The notes under the pieces are model-generated. The model worked only from the letters and a program-made list of their open reading frames with translations, did no database searches and had not been told where the DNA came from. A stretch of 64,000 nucleotides of DNA from Cohnella endophytica (GTDB taxonomy: Bacteria; Bacillota; Bacilli; Paenibacillales; Paenibacillaceae). The translations under genes and the position numbers were made by a program. The first letter of the stretch is position 1. Every line of letters begins with the position of its first letter. The stretch lies in the NCBI RefSeq assembly GCF_003628305.1, contig NZ_RBZM01000011.1:62001-126000 (forward strand), given 5' to 3'. This document shows positions 1 through 8,587 of this stretch, in pieces.

Positions 1-551
1 GAGCAAATAACAGAAGGAACGAGCCTTGTCGACGATTCGAATGGTCCATATAAAAAAAATAGTCTGCACCAAGCCAAAGACATTTCCGTCGTTTGGGCAA
101 ACTGTTGAAGTAATGCAAACAAACGGTTTTTACTTGAAGAGTAGAGCGAACCTTGCGATAAGACGCTGAAATCCTCCGTCAATTCGCCTTCAATCCAATC
201 GTATTCCGCGCAGGTTCCCGCAGTAACCATTCGCTTACCGCCATATCGTTGAAACGAATGGGCTAAAGCTAAAGTCGATTTCACCCATATGAAATTGTTC
301 TCAGAGTGCCAATACGTTTGCGGATCGACATCCCAAGCCAGATGAATCAAGAGTGTTGGCCGCAATTCTCGCATCAGTGACTCTATCTCTTCTGGCTGCA
401 ATAAATCAAGCTCATGCCAGCACACTCTAGAGGAAAAGGCTTTATTCGAATCTCGGGTAACCGCATGGATCTCGAATTTGCTGTTATCTAGCAGCTTCAG
501 CACCTGCTTGCCGACAAATCCGGTTCCACCTGTCACCAGAACTTTGGACAT
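1..551 (-). CDS. NAD-dependent epimerase/dehydratase (partial, runs off left edge)
   Basis: The gene reads leftwards out of the window, so only about 183 N-terminal residues are present. They begin with a Rossmann nucleotide-binding motif (TGGTGFVG, about residues 7-14) and later carry an SDR catalytic YxxxK (YSSSK). This marks an extended short-chain dehydrogenase acting on a nucleotide sugar. As the last visible gene of the CDP-sugar cassette, it is the natural candidate for the 4-ketoreductase that finishes the C-methylated 6-deoxysugar; that role is inferred from position. ATG at 551 has GAG at a good distance. An in-frame ATG at 557 overlaps the upstream stop as ATGA, so translation is probably coupled to the epimerase gene either way. 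Confidence 0.8.
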   Translation of the reverse strand, partial: MSKVLVTGGTGFVGKQVLKLLDNSKFEIHAVTRDSNKAFSSRVCWHELDLLQPEEIESLMRELRPTLLIHLAWDVDPQTYWHSENNFIWVKSTLALAHSFQRYGGKRMVTAGTCAEYDWIEGELTEDFSVLSQGSLYSSSKNRLFALLQQFAQTTEMSLAWCRLFFLYGPFESSTRLVPSVIC

Positions 552-553
552 AT

Positions 554-1078
554 TCATAACTCCTCAAAATTGCGATCCCGATCGGAGATACCCGTGCAAG
601 ATAATGGCCATTCTATCCCAAGTTTCGGGTCGTCCCATCGAATTCCAGCCGCAAAATTAGCTTGATAGCTATTATTCATATGGTAAAACACTTCCGTATT
701 ATCTTCCAAGGTTTGAAATCCGTGGGCGAAGCCTTCCGGAATAAAAAGCATGCGAGGCATGTGCTCATCCAGTGTTACGGAAATCCACTGTAAGTAGGTG
801 GAAGATTCAGGTCGTATATCGACCACTACATCATATATCATTCCGCGCGTACATCTAACGATCTTCCCCTCACCGTGAGGTGCCGCTTGATAATGCATGC
901 CGCGTATCGTTCCTTTAAGATGATTGAATGATACATTGCACTGTTTAATTTGAAATTCGATCCCTGCTTCAGCTAACTCTTCCGTACAGAACGTTCGAGC
1001 AAAGAAGCCCCGTTCGTCTTCCAATAGCTCCGGTTCAATGATGTAGATTCCACGTAGAATCGTCTCCGTAAACTTCAT
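554..1078 (-). CDS. RmlC-like NDP-4-keto-6-deoxyhexose epimerase
   Basis: About 174 residues, the usual length for the dTDP-4-dehydrorhamnose 3,5-epimerase (RmlC/RfbC) cupin family. The conserved RGMHYQ segment with the catalytic histidine and the late GIRWDDP motif are both present. The start is set at ATG 1078, which overlaps the TGA of the upstream methyltransferase (ATGA). A longer in-frame reading to 1126 would lie inside that gene and has no ribosome site. In this cassette the substrate is more likely a CDP-linked, C-methylated 4-keto sugar than dTDP-4-keto-glucose, because no rmlA or rmlB lies nearby. Whether it epimerises C3, C5 or both cannot be read from the sequence. Confidence 0.88.
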   Translation of the reverse strand: MKFTETILRGIYIIEPELLEDERGFFARTFCTEELAEAGIEFQIKQCNVSFNHLKGTIRGMHYQAAPHGEGKIVRCTRGMIYDVVVDIRPESSTYLQWISVTLDEHMPRMLFIPEGFAHGFQTLEDNTEVFYHMNNSYQANFAAGIRWDDPKLGIEWPLSCTGISDRDRNFEEL

Positions 1079-2310
1079 TTCGTCACCGTTACTTCCGGAA
1101 TCGGTACGACCCACTGTCCGCCCCATTCACGGATAAAGTTCGTCTGCTCAATAATCTCCTCTTTAATATTCCAAGGCAGAATCAACAAATAATCAGGCTT
1201 CGTTTCCATGATGCGGTCGGGAGAGTATATCGGAATTCGTGAGCCAGGCAAATACAATCCTTGCTTGTGCGGGCTTCGATCCACCGTGTAATCCACAAAA
1301 TCCTGATCCAAACCGCAATAATTCAAAAGCGTATTCCCCTTAGCCGGAGCACCATAGCCAACGATGGTCTTGCCGCTATCCTTCAGATCGATGAGAAAAC
1401 TAACCAATCCTCTTCTAAGCTTCTTAACCTCTTCACTGAAGTTATGATAAGTGCTTATTTGATTAATGCCAAACGCCTCTTCTTCACTCAACAACCTTTC
1501 TACATTGGCCGACTGTTCGAAGCGATTGGACTGGCTGTGCAGAGCAAAGATACGTAACGAGCCGCCGTGGGTAGAGATTTGCTCAACATCGAAGACCTTC
1601 AGCCCATGTTTCTCGAATAGGGCTACAACCGTCGTAAAGGATAAATAGGAGAAGTGTTCATGATAGATCGTATCGAATTGACATCCCTGCATGAGCTTCA
1701 TTAAGTGCGGGAATTCCATTGTGATAACGCCGTCATCGCTTAGTATGATTTTCATACCCGCAACAAAGTCGTTTAATTGCGGCACGTGGGCAAGAACGTT
1801 ATTCCCCAATAACAAATCTGCTTTTATTCCGTCATCAATAAACTTTTGCGCTAGTGCCGTTCCAAAGAAATCAACTACGGTAGAAATCCCTTTCTTTTCC
1901 GCTGCTTCGGCTACATTAGCCGCGGGTTCAATGCCAATGACGGGAATATGTTCTTGTTGAAAAAACTGCAGCAAATACCCATCATTGCTTGCAATTTCAA
2001 TTACTCTGCTGTCTTTATGTAATTGAAGGCGTTGAATAGCCATATGCACATACTTTCGACAATGCTCTAGCCAACTATCTGAGAATCCACTAAAGTAGGC
2101 ATACTCCCCGAATATATGCTTAGGCGTCTCAAAGTCTTCTACTTGCACCAAAAAACACTCTTCGCAGACAAACGTTCTTAATGGATAGATCGGTTCCATT
2201 CGTTGAAGCTGATCTGCTGATAAATAAGAGTTTGCAAGCGGAGTCGATCCTAAATCGACGAAAGTAACGTTTAATGGATTATTACAAATCCGACAATTCT
2301 GGTTGCTCAT
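1075..2310 (-). CDS. NDP-hexose C-methyltransferase
   Basis: A 411-residue SAM-dependent sugar C-methyltransferase of the TylC3/EvaC type. The N-terminal zinc-binding module shows two cysteine pairs (CRIC at the start, CEEC near residue 50). A class I methyltransferase fold follows, with EIASNDGYLL as the SAM-binding motif near residue 105. The C-terminal domain, with VGYGAPAKGNTLL, is typical of this family and resembles a nucleotide-binding fold. Family members add a methyl group to carbon 3 of a 4-keto-6-deoxyhexose. ATG 2310 follows GGGGTG; a TTG one codon upstream is less likely. The gene starts just after the CDP-glucose dehydratase stop and overlaps the next gene by ATGA, giving tight coupling in the CDP-sugar cassette. 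Confidence 0.88.
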   Translation of the reverse strand: MSNQNCRICNNPLNVTFVDLGSTPLANSYLSADQLQRMEPIYPLRTFVCEECFLVQVEDFETPKHIFGEYAYFSGFSDSWLEHCRKYVHMAIQRLQLHKDSRVIEIASNDGYLLQFFQQEHIPVIGIEPAANVAEAAEKKGISTVVDFFGTALAQKFIDDGIKADLLLGNNVLAHVPQLNDFVAGMKIILSDDGVITMEFPHLMKLMQGCQFDTIYHEHFSYLSFTTVVALFEKHGLKVFDVEQISTHGGSLRIFALHSQSNRFEQSANVERLLSEEEAFGINQISTYHNFSEEVKKLRRGLVSFLIDLKDSGKTIVGYGAPAKGNTLLNYCGLDQDFVDYTVDRSPHKQGLYLPGSRIPIYSPDRIMETKPDYLLILPWNIKEEIIEQTNFIREWGGQWVVPIPEVTVTK

Positions 2311-2313
2311 CAA

Positions 2314-3381
2314 TTACACCCCTTTCGCCACAATGAAATTTTGAATTTGCTGTTTTGTAAAATCATGCATGTCCATCCCCGCTGCAAAGGCTCGATACCA
2401 TTGAATCGTCCAATCTACCGTCTCTTCGATACGTAATTTTGGCGTCCAGCCAAGCTTCACTCGAGCCTTGCTACTATTTAACGTAAGAAGCGGTGCCTCA
2501 TGAACAGCCTTATCGTCACCTTCGATATACTTCACTTGGTTCGGCCATCCCTTTACGGCAAGCTTGATAAGATCCTTGACCGTGACGATCGATTCTGGAT
2601 CTGGACCAAAGTTCCAACCTGTCGCATAACTAGCGCCCAACTCCCACATTCTCTCAGCGAGAGCCAAGTAGCCATTAAGAGGGTCCAACACATATTGCCA
2701 TGGGCGGATTGCGTTTGGATTACGGATAATCATGTCCTTACCTTCTAAGAGAGCGCGAACATAATCGGGCATGATTCGGTTCTCCGCCCAGTCCCCGCCG
2801 CCTATTACATTCCCAGCTCTCGCAGAAGCAAGCAGTTTGTCAGACGGGATGAAGAATGAATTGCGATATGAATTCGTAACCAGCTCTGAGCAACCCTTGC
2901 TCGAACTGTATGGATCATACCCGCCCATAGGGTCATTCTCCGAGAATCCTTCTGATTTCGCCCCTTGATTGTCGTAGCACTTATCACTCGTCACATTCAG
3001 GACAACCTTGACGCTATCGCAATGTCTGGAAGCCTCCAGTACATGCACAGTACCCATTACATTCGATTGAAACGTCTCGATTGGCTGCTGATACGAAGAT
3101 AATACCAACGGCTGAGCAGCCATATGAATCACTATTTCGGGTTTAAAACTTTCAATCGTCTGAGTTACTTTTTGAAAGTCAGCTACATCACCGTAGAACG
3201 AGTTCATATGATTGCCAACTTGGGCTATTCGATATAACGACAATTCGCCTGTTGGAGGCAATGCATAACCACAAACCTTCGCTCCAAGCATATGAAGCCA
3301 CAATGACAGCCAGGAGCCCTTAAACCCGGTGTGCCCTGTAATCAATACCTTTTTGCCATACCAGAATTGATCCAAGCTCAT
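2314..3381 (-). CDS. rfbG: CDP-glucose 4,6-dehydratase
   Basis: About 355 residues, normal for RfbG. This extended SDR converts CDP-D-glucose to CDP-4-keto-6-deoxy-D-glucose. Visible motifs are the cofactor-binding GHTGFKGSWL near the N-terminus, the TSDKCYDNQ loop with the catalytic threonine, and the catalytic YDPYSSSK. ATG 3381 is preceded by GGAGGGT at good spacing and overlaps the stop of the cytidylyltransferase gene (ATGA). The longer in-frame extension to 3417 is rejected because it would start inside rfbF without a ribosome site. Pairing with rfbF makes the CDP-glucose assignment firm. No rfbH (3-dehydratase) follows, so the pathway does not go on to 3,6-dideoxyhexoses here. Confidence 0.93.
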   Translation of the reverse strand: MSLDQFWYGKKVLITGHTGFKGSWLSLWLHMLGAKVCGYALPPTGELSLYRIAQVGNHMNSFYGDVADFQKVTQTIESFKPEIVIHMAAQPLVLSSYQQPIETFQSNVMGTVHVLEASRHCDSVKVVLNVTSDKCYDNQGAKSEGFSENDPMGGYDPYSSSKGCSELVTNSYRNSFFIPSDKLLASARAGNVIGGGDWAENRIMPDYVRALLEGKDMIIRNPNAIRPWQYVLDPLNGYLALAERMWELGASYATGWNFGPDPESIVTVKDLIKLAVKGWPNQVKYIEGDDKAVHEAPLLTLNSSKARVKLGWTPKLRIEETVDWTIQWYRAFAAGMDMHDFTKQQIQNFIVAKGV

Positions 3382-4148
3382 GTGTACACCCTCCACGGGG
3401 CTTGTCCTGATTGCCACATTTCTTCGAGTTTAACCTTATCTCGCAATGTATCCATCGGTTGCCAGAATCCCGAGTGAATATAGGCCGATAGCTGTCCATC
3501 GGAAGCTAATGCTTCCATTGGCCCATGCTCCCATAACGTTTCATCACCATCGATATAGTTAAAAACATCGGGTTCAAGCACAAAAAAACCGCCATTGATC
3601 CAAGTGCCGTCTCCCTGAGGCTTCTCTTTAAACCCTACAATCTGATCAGCCATAACATTAATAGAACCAAAGCGCCCAGGCGGCTGAACGGTCGTTACGG
3701 TAGCACGCCGGCCTTTTTCCTTGTGATACCGAATCAAATGCTCGATATTCACGTCGCTTACGCCATCTCCATAGGTGAAACAGAACGTTTCATTTCCAAC
3801 GTGCTGCTTCACCCTCTTAAGCCGTCCGCCCGTCATCGTGTTCTCGCCTGTATCCACCAGAGTGATCTTCCAAGGCTCGGATTCATTCCGATGAACGGTC
3901 ATCTCGTTCGTTCTTAAGTCGAACGTGACGTCCGAGGTATGGAGAAAATAGTTGGAGAAATATTCTTTAATCAAATAACCCTTATATCCTAGACAGATAA
4001 TAAATTCGTTAACGTTAAAGTGGGAATACTGCTTCATAATATGCCAAAGAATTGGCTTGCCACCGATCTGAATCATCGGCTTAGGTATAAGATGCGTTTC
4101 TTCGCTGATTCTAGTTCCGAATCCACCTGCTAAAATGACAGCTTTCAT
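3378..4148 (-). CDS. rfbF: Glucose-1-phosphate cytidylyltransferase
   Basis: About 256 residues, the standard RfbF length. The enzyme makes CDP-glucose from CTP and glucose-1-phosphate. The N-terminal signature (MKAVILAGGFGTR, then PKPMIQIGGKPILWHIM) is that of sugar-phosphate nucleotidyltransferases, and the following ICLGYKGYLIKEYF stretch is characteristic of the cytidylyltransferase branch. ATG 4148 has AAAGGAG upstream; an in-frame ATG at 4181 lacks one. It is the first gene of the CDP-sugar cassette and lies 120 bp after a glycosyltransferase gene, a gap in which I see no clear terminator or promoter. Confidence 0.93.
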   Translation of the reverse strand: MKAVILAGGFGTRISEETHLIPKPMIQIGGKPILWHIMKQYSHFNVNEFIICLGYKGYLIKEYFSNYFLHTSDVTFDLRTNEMTVHRNESEPWKITLVDTGENTMTGGRLKRVKQHVGNETFCFTYGDGVSDVNIEHLIRYHKEKGRRATVTTVQPPGRFGSINVMADQIVGFKEKPQGDGTWINGGFFVLEPDVFNYIDGDETLWEHGPMEALASDGQLSAYIHSGFWQPMDTLRDKVKLEEMWQSGQAPWRVYT

Positions 4149-4268
4149 AGGTTCTCCTTTCGGCCTCACACTGGTGTCCATCTGCGGCCTACACTATCAT
4201 AGTCCCCATACCTAAACTATCGGAAGATTAACCCTCAAGAATAAGTATCATTTTGACGGTTAATGGAT

Positions 4269-5333
4269 TTATAGTAGCGATCTGTTTTCTCTGTAGACCG
4301 ATCGAATATGCTGACGCTTGCCATTTCGGACAACAAACTTTTTCCCCCTGCTTCGAATGAGGAGGACCAATGGCATCGCCATTCTCATCCGAATCAGTCT
4401 AGGGATGATGGCGCTATCTGTCTTCCGGCTGCGTTTATATACTTTGGATGCCTTCCTCACATAAGGATGGTTAATAATAGATTTGACTCGTTGAAGTAAA
4501 TCTCTGTTAGTGAAGAACTCTGCGTAGGCTCCCATATAAACAAGGCTGATGATGACCAGGTTAAAAAATGAACGCAGCATCTGTCTTTCGAGATCCTGGG
4601 ATATTTCACTCGAAACAATCGAATACAGACGTTCGAAATATTTGATTCTAAGCGAGTACAGATCGGGAGAGAAATAAGTAATTGCGCTGACCCGATCAGC
4701 AGGATCATATTGGTAGTAGTTGTATAATACCCGGTTTAATACATAGATGGACCTGCATCTGCTCATATACTCCAGCATAAACAGACCGTCCTCTCCCATT
4801 ACGAAAGAGGAATCAAAGCGAAGCTTATGGTCACGAAGGATTAAGCTTCTAAATAGCATATTGCATGAACTCCAAGTGAGTGGAGCCAGATTCGGGGTAG
4901 TATATGCACGAGCCATGAATTCGGATGCCTCGTATACATTCGAGTCCGCTCGAATCTCCTGAACGGTTTTCCCTCTATTCACGTATCCACATACGACCAG
5001 ATCACAATCTTGCTCCCTTATCGCATGAACCAATGATTCCGTCATGGTACTTTCTATTTCATCGTCCGAGTCTAAAAATTGGATGAACTCTCCCCGAGCA
5101 GCGTCCATGCCTGCATTTCGAGCGGCAGACACCCCTTTATTAAGCTGATGAATAACGGTAATCCTCGGATAGGTGCTTGCATATTCGTCGCAAATCTGCG
5201 GTGACCTATCCGTTGACCCATCATTCACGAGAATAATTTCGTTGGCCGAATAAGTTTGCGCCAAAGCGCTTTCTATCGATCGTCTTACGAATTTCTCCGT
5301 GTTATACACTGGAATGATAATAGAGACTAACAA
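4269..5333 (-). CDS. Family 2 glycosyltransferase
   Basis: About 354 residues. The GT-A domain starts at once with VSIIIPVYN and continues with VNDGSTD and FLDSDDE, where the DxD-type motif binds the metal and nucleotide sugar. The C-terminal half shows no motif I recognise and ends in a basic segment. The start is set at TTG 5333, which follows GGGGGA at about 8 bases and sits just after the stop of the upstream glycosyltransferase. An ATG at 5393 would overlap that gene by some 57 bases without a site. It probably transfers one sugar of the glycan made by this operon; donor and acceptor cannot be told. Confidence 0.85.
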   Translation of the reverse strand: MLVSIIIPVYNTEKFVRRSIESALAQTYSANEIILVNDGSTDRSPQICDEYASTYPRITVIHQLNKGVSAARNAGMDAARGEFIQFLDSDDEIESTMTESLVHAIREQDCDLVVCGYVNRGKTVQEIRADSNVYEASEFMARAYTTPNLAPLTWSSCNMLFRSLILRDHKLRFDSSFVMGEDGLFMLEYMSRCRSIYVLNRVLYNYYQYDPADRVSAITYFSPDLYSLRIKYFERLYSIVSSEISQDLERQMLRSFFNLVIISLVYMGAYAEFFTNRDLLQRVKSIINHPYVRKASKVYKRSRKTDSAIIPRLIRMRMAMPLVLLIRSRGKKFVVRNGKRQHIRSVYRENRSLL

Positions 5334-5335
5334 TA

Positions 5336-6583
5336 CTATCTTCCCCCATCTATAGCCGGAACCAGTCGGTGATCCGGTGGAGTTCGAAGCCACTCCGAAT
5401 CAAGTTGCTGCTTCGTGTACACATGTGGATATCCTTTAATCGACATCTGCTTCACCATAGTCTCTGGCATCCGAGCAGCAACGATAACGAGCACCTGGTC
5501 TTTGCACTCACCTAATGTCGCAGGTTCTATGCAGGGTACCTGATTGATCGCAAGTCCCCACTTGCTCGGGTTATTGTCGAAGAAGAAATCGACTTGGAGG
5601 CGCCGGACCTTCAGATCCTGCAATAATTGTAATCCATAGTTGCCCGCGCCGAATATGCCTATTTTCCGTGCCTTACCATTGGATAGTTGCTCAATCTGGT
5701 TTTTAAATTGAGTCAACTTCTCGTCTAGATCATCGGGCACCACGGCTGACTGAAAATTATGTTCTGCATAGCGGGCAGCCGGTTCTAGCCCCGTCTCTAA
5801 ACAGTAATTTCTCATCTGATAGAAAAAGAAGTACGGGCTTCCGTACATGGATGCCATTTCAGCTTCGGTCAGTTCATTCATAAAGTGGATATATAGTTCG
5901 CTTCGTTCCCGTTCATGCTGAGGAAGCGTTCTGCTGCCCTGTTCTTCGTGCACACGAGAAATAACCAGCGCCTCGGGAACGAGAATCAGTCGCTGGTGAC
6001 GGAACATTCGAAACCATAAATCGTAATCCTGTGTTGTGATTAACTTCTCATCGAACGTTCCGACTCGTTCGAAATGCGTACGATGAATAAGCAAACTACA
6101 GCCATGAATGAGGTTATTTACAACCGGAAACACGGAGTTGGTTAATTGCTCGGTCGAATAGCTTAGGCTATCCCGAATCGGAGTCACGCGCCCGGAATCT
6201 ACATCCAATTGGTCGTATTCGCTAAAGACGATGCTTGTTCGATTCTGAGTCTGCAACAATGCATCGACTTGTTTTTCGATTTTGTCTGGCGTGTACAGAT
6301 CATCATGGGATAGCCAAGAGAAGTATTCGCCTCTCATCTCTTGAATCCCACGATTAAGCGCAGTCGCGACTCCGCCGTTTACTTTCTCGAAATAGCGAAT
6401 CTTCTCGCCATAGGATTGCGCAATGCTCTCCGTTGCCCCATCATCGCGAGAACCATCATTGACAACGATTACTTCAACGTTCGGATAGGTTTGCGACAGA
6501 GCGCAATCGATCGCGGCTTGCAAATAATTCGAGCCGTTATAAACGGGAATAACAATGGATACGAACGGATACTCTTGGCGCAT
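5336..6583 (-). CDS. Family 2 glycosyltransferase with C-terminal Rossmann-like domain
   Basis: About 415 residues in two parts. Residues 1-250 are a GT2 catalytic domain (VSIVIPVYN, VNDGSRD, WLSHDDLY). After a linker, residues of about 310-400 form a separate module beginning KIGIFGAGNYGLQLL, a GxGxxG dinucleotide-type fold with DNNPSKWG after the second strand. The same kind of module occurs in two other proteins of this operon (9631-10905 and 10946-13081). ATG 6583 has an excellent AAGGAGGAG site, so the longer reading to 6610 is rejected. The start overlaps the 3' end of the epimerase gene. The C-terminal module may sense or handle a nucleotide or nucleotide sugar, but this is inference. 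Confidence 0.85.
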   Translation of the reverse strand: MRQEYPFVSIVIPVYNGSNYLQAAIDCALSQTYPNVEVIVVNDGSRDDGATESIAQSYGEKIRYFEKVNGGVATALNRGIQEMRGEYFSWLSHDDLYTPDKIEKQVDALLQTQNRTSIVFSEYDQLDVDSGRVTPIRDSLSYSTEQLTNSVFPVVNNLIHGCSLLIHRTHFERVGTFDEKLITTQDYDLWFRMFRHQRLILVPEALVISRVHEEQGSRTLPQHERERSELYIHFMNELTEAEMASMYGSPYFFFYQMRNYCLETGLEPAARYAEHNFQSAVVPDDLDEKLTQFKNQIEQLSNGKARKIGIFGAGNYGLQLLQDLKVRRLQVDFFFDNNPSKWGLAINQVPCIEPATLGECKDQVLVIVAARMPETMVKQMSIKGYPHVYTKQQLDSEWLRTPPDHRLVPAIDGGR

Positions 6584-6597
6584 ATTGGCTCTCCTCC

Positions 6598-7722
6598 TTA
6601 CTTCCCCCAAACCTTCCTATTCACGATCCCCGTATAGCTCTGAATTAGACGAATGACCGTCGCGGATACATTAAGTTCCGTGTAGTCAGGCACGGCAGAT
6701 CCATAATCCCCTTGACGAGCCATGCCGACCGCCAATTCTACCGCCTGCATGATCTCTTCCTTCGTGATGCCACCCAGAATAACACAGCCTTTGTCTAGTG
6801 CCTCTGGCCGCTCCGTCGAAGTTCGAATGCTCACGCCTGCGAATCGGCTAATCGCCGCTTCCTCTGGTAAAGTGCCACTATCGGAAAGTACGCAATAGGC
6901 ATGTTGCTGCAGATGGTTATAGTCCGTAAAGGAGAACGGCGGCAGCGGTCTTACCAGATCATGGAACCTGAACTGTCTTTTCTCGATCATTTTGGCACTG
7001 CGTGGATGCACAGAGTAGATGATGGGCATCTGATATTTCTCCGCCATCGCATTGACCGCATCCATTAGTCGGAAGAAGTTCGCCTCGATATCGATGTTCT
7101 CCTCACGGTGGGCAGAGAGAAGAATGTAATGTTCTTCACTTAGACCCAAAGTCTTGAGCACTTGACTGTTCTGAATCCCTTCTCTATGAGCGTGAAGCAC
7201 CTCGCCAATTGGCGATCCTGTTACGTAAATATGCTCTCTCCGCACTCCTTCAGCTAGAAGATAACGGCGTGCGTGCTCCGTATACGGAAGATTTACGTCC
7301 GAAATATGATCAACAATCCGCCTGTTCGTTTCCTCCGGCAGGTTCTCATCGAAGCACCGATTACCCGCTTCCATATGAAAGATAGGAATCTTGAGCCTCT
7401 TGGCCGAGATTGCCGATAATGCGGAGTTCGTATCACCGAGAATCAATAGTGCATCCGGTTTTAACTCTGCCATCAGTTCATATGACTTCGCGACGATGTT
7501 CCCCATCGTTGCTCCTAGATGATCCCCAACAACGTTTAAAAACCGGTCGGGCTTACGAAGCTTCAAGTCTTCATAAAAGATCTCATTCAAGTTGTAATCA
7601 TAGTTCTGCCCTGTATGTACGAAGATGTGTTCAAAGAAATTATCCGCTTTTTTGACAATCTCAGACAATCGAATGATTTCAGGCCTTGTTCCGACAATCG
7701 TCATCAATTTGAGCTTTTGCAT
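6598..7722 (-). CDS. Non-hydrolysing UDP-N-acetylsugar 2-epimerase (FnlC/CapG/WbjD type)
   Basis: About 374 residues, the normal length of the WecB family. The motif HMEAGNRCFDENLPEE is the hallmark of the FnlC/CapG/WbjD branch, which inverts C2 of an L-configured UDP-6-deoxy-aminosugar, rather than the WecB/MnaA branch acting on UDP-GlcNAc. A late DSGTLPEEAA loop is also typical. ATG 7722 follows AAGGA; the reading upstream to 7770 is discarded. The two upstream genes encode matching dehydratase and reductase enzymes, so the three together convert UDP-GlcNAc to UDP-L-FucNAc or UDP-L-QuiNAc. Confidence 0.87.
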   Translation of the reverse strand: MQKLKLMTIVGTRPEIIRLSEIVKKADNFFEHIFVHTGQNYDYNLNEIFYEDLKLRKPDRFLNVVGDHLGATMGNIVAKSYELMAELKPDALLILGDTNSALSAISAKRLKIPIFHMEAGNRCFDENLPEETNRRIVDHISDVNLPYTEHARRYLLAEGVRREHIYVTGSPIGEVLHAHREGIQNSQVLKTLGLSEEHYILLSAHREENIDIEANFFRLMDAVNAMAEKYQMPIIYSVHPRSAKMIEKRQFRFHDLVRPLPPFSFTDYNHLQQHAYCVLSDSGTLPEEAAISRFAGVSIRTSTERPEALDKGCVILGGITKEEIMQAVELAVGMARQGDYGSAVPDYTELNVSATVIRLIQSYTGIVNRKVWGK

Positions 7723-7735
7723 CCCGATCATCCTT

Positions 7736-8587
7736 TTAATAATAGTGCGGATATAGCTCTTGATGAGCATCTATCCACTCCTTTAATTGTTCTAGCATTT
7801 CCTCGTAACTGGGAACCCTGAAGCTAAAGTCGGTTCTGTTATTGACGAGCGATTTATCAAGCTTCACCGCGTCCGATGGAAGAATGTCGATCGGCTCTAG
7901 CTTCAGCACACGATTGAAGAGGCTCAGCAGCTCGAATTTCGAAATCTTGCTGTTGTTCACCAGATGGTATAAACCTGTTAGCTGTTCCATTAGCGCCGCT
8001 TGAATGGCTTGGGCCAGCGTATGCGTTGTTACCCCCGTCCAGATGGCCGAGGAATAGCCGTTGACGGGTCCTTTCTGCTTAAGGAACCAGTTGAGCAATC
8101 CGATGCCGCTCTCGGAACGGTCAGGACCTATAATGGAAGTGCGAATAGTGAGATTGGTTGAATCGATGACTTCACCTAACGCTTTCGTCCGATCATACTG
8201 CGTCTCCCCATCTTTGACACTGTTCTCGTGGTAATTCCCCGTTCGCCCCGAGAATACACAATCCGTGCTCAAGTGGATCAGTCGAGTCGCCGAGTTGCGA
8301 AGGCGATCCGCAAGAAAGTGCGGAAGGTAACTATTCAGGAGGATGGCTTCAGACAAATTGTGGTCTACAGCACGATTGAGAACTCCGATGGCGTTAACGA
8401 CTGCATCATATGGCTTGGACCGAATCGCTTCCACTATCGTCTCTTGGTGAAACGCATCGCCTATAAATGTGTCGCAGTAAGACAAGCTTTTTCTGGAGTA
8501 GCCAGTCACTTGGTGACCCTGCTCACGCAAATAGATAGAAATCATGTGCCCTGCCATACCGCCTGCTCCAAGCACTAATATTTCCAT
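7736..8587 (-). CDS. RmlD-like SDR reductase (FnlB/WbvR-type step)
   Basis: 283 residues. The N-terminus is a Rossmann motif (LGAGGMAGHM), followed by the RmlD-like LSTDCVFSG strand and a YDRTK catalytic YxxxK. It should reduce the 4-keto group of the intermediate made by the neighbouring dehydratase before the 2-epimerase acts. CapF/FnlB proteins normally carry an extra C-terminal cupin domain of about 100 residues; that is absent here. This makes it closer in size to WbvR, the reductase of the UDP-L-RhaNAc/L-QuiNAc route. ATG 8587 overlaps the dehydratase gene by 13 bases. Confidence 0.85.
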   Translation of the reverse strand: MEILVLGAGGMAGHMISIYLREQGHQVTGYSRKSLSYCDTFIGDAFHQETIVEAIRSKPYDAVVNAIGVLNRAVDHNLSEAILLNSYLPHFLADRLRNSATRLIHLSTDCVFSGRTGNYHENSVKDGETQYDRTKALGEVIDSTNLTIRTSIIGPDRSESGIGLLNWFLKQKGPVNGYSSAIWTGVTTHTLAQAIQAALMEQLTGLYHLVNNSKISKFELLSLFNRVLKLEPIDILPSDAVKLDKSLVNNRTDFSFRVPSYEEMLEQLKEWIDAHQELYPHYY

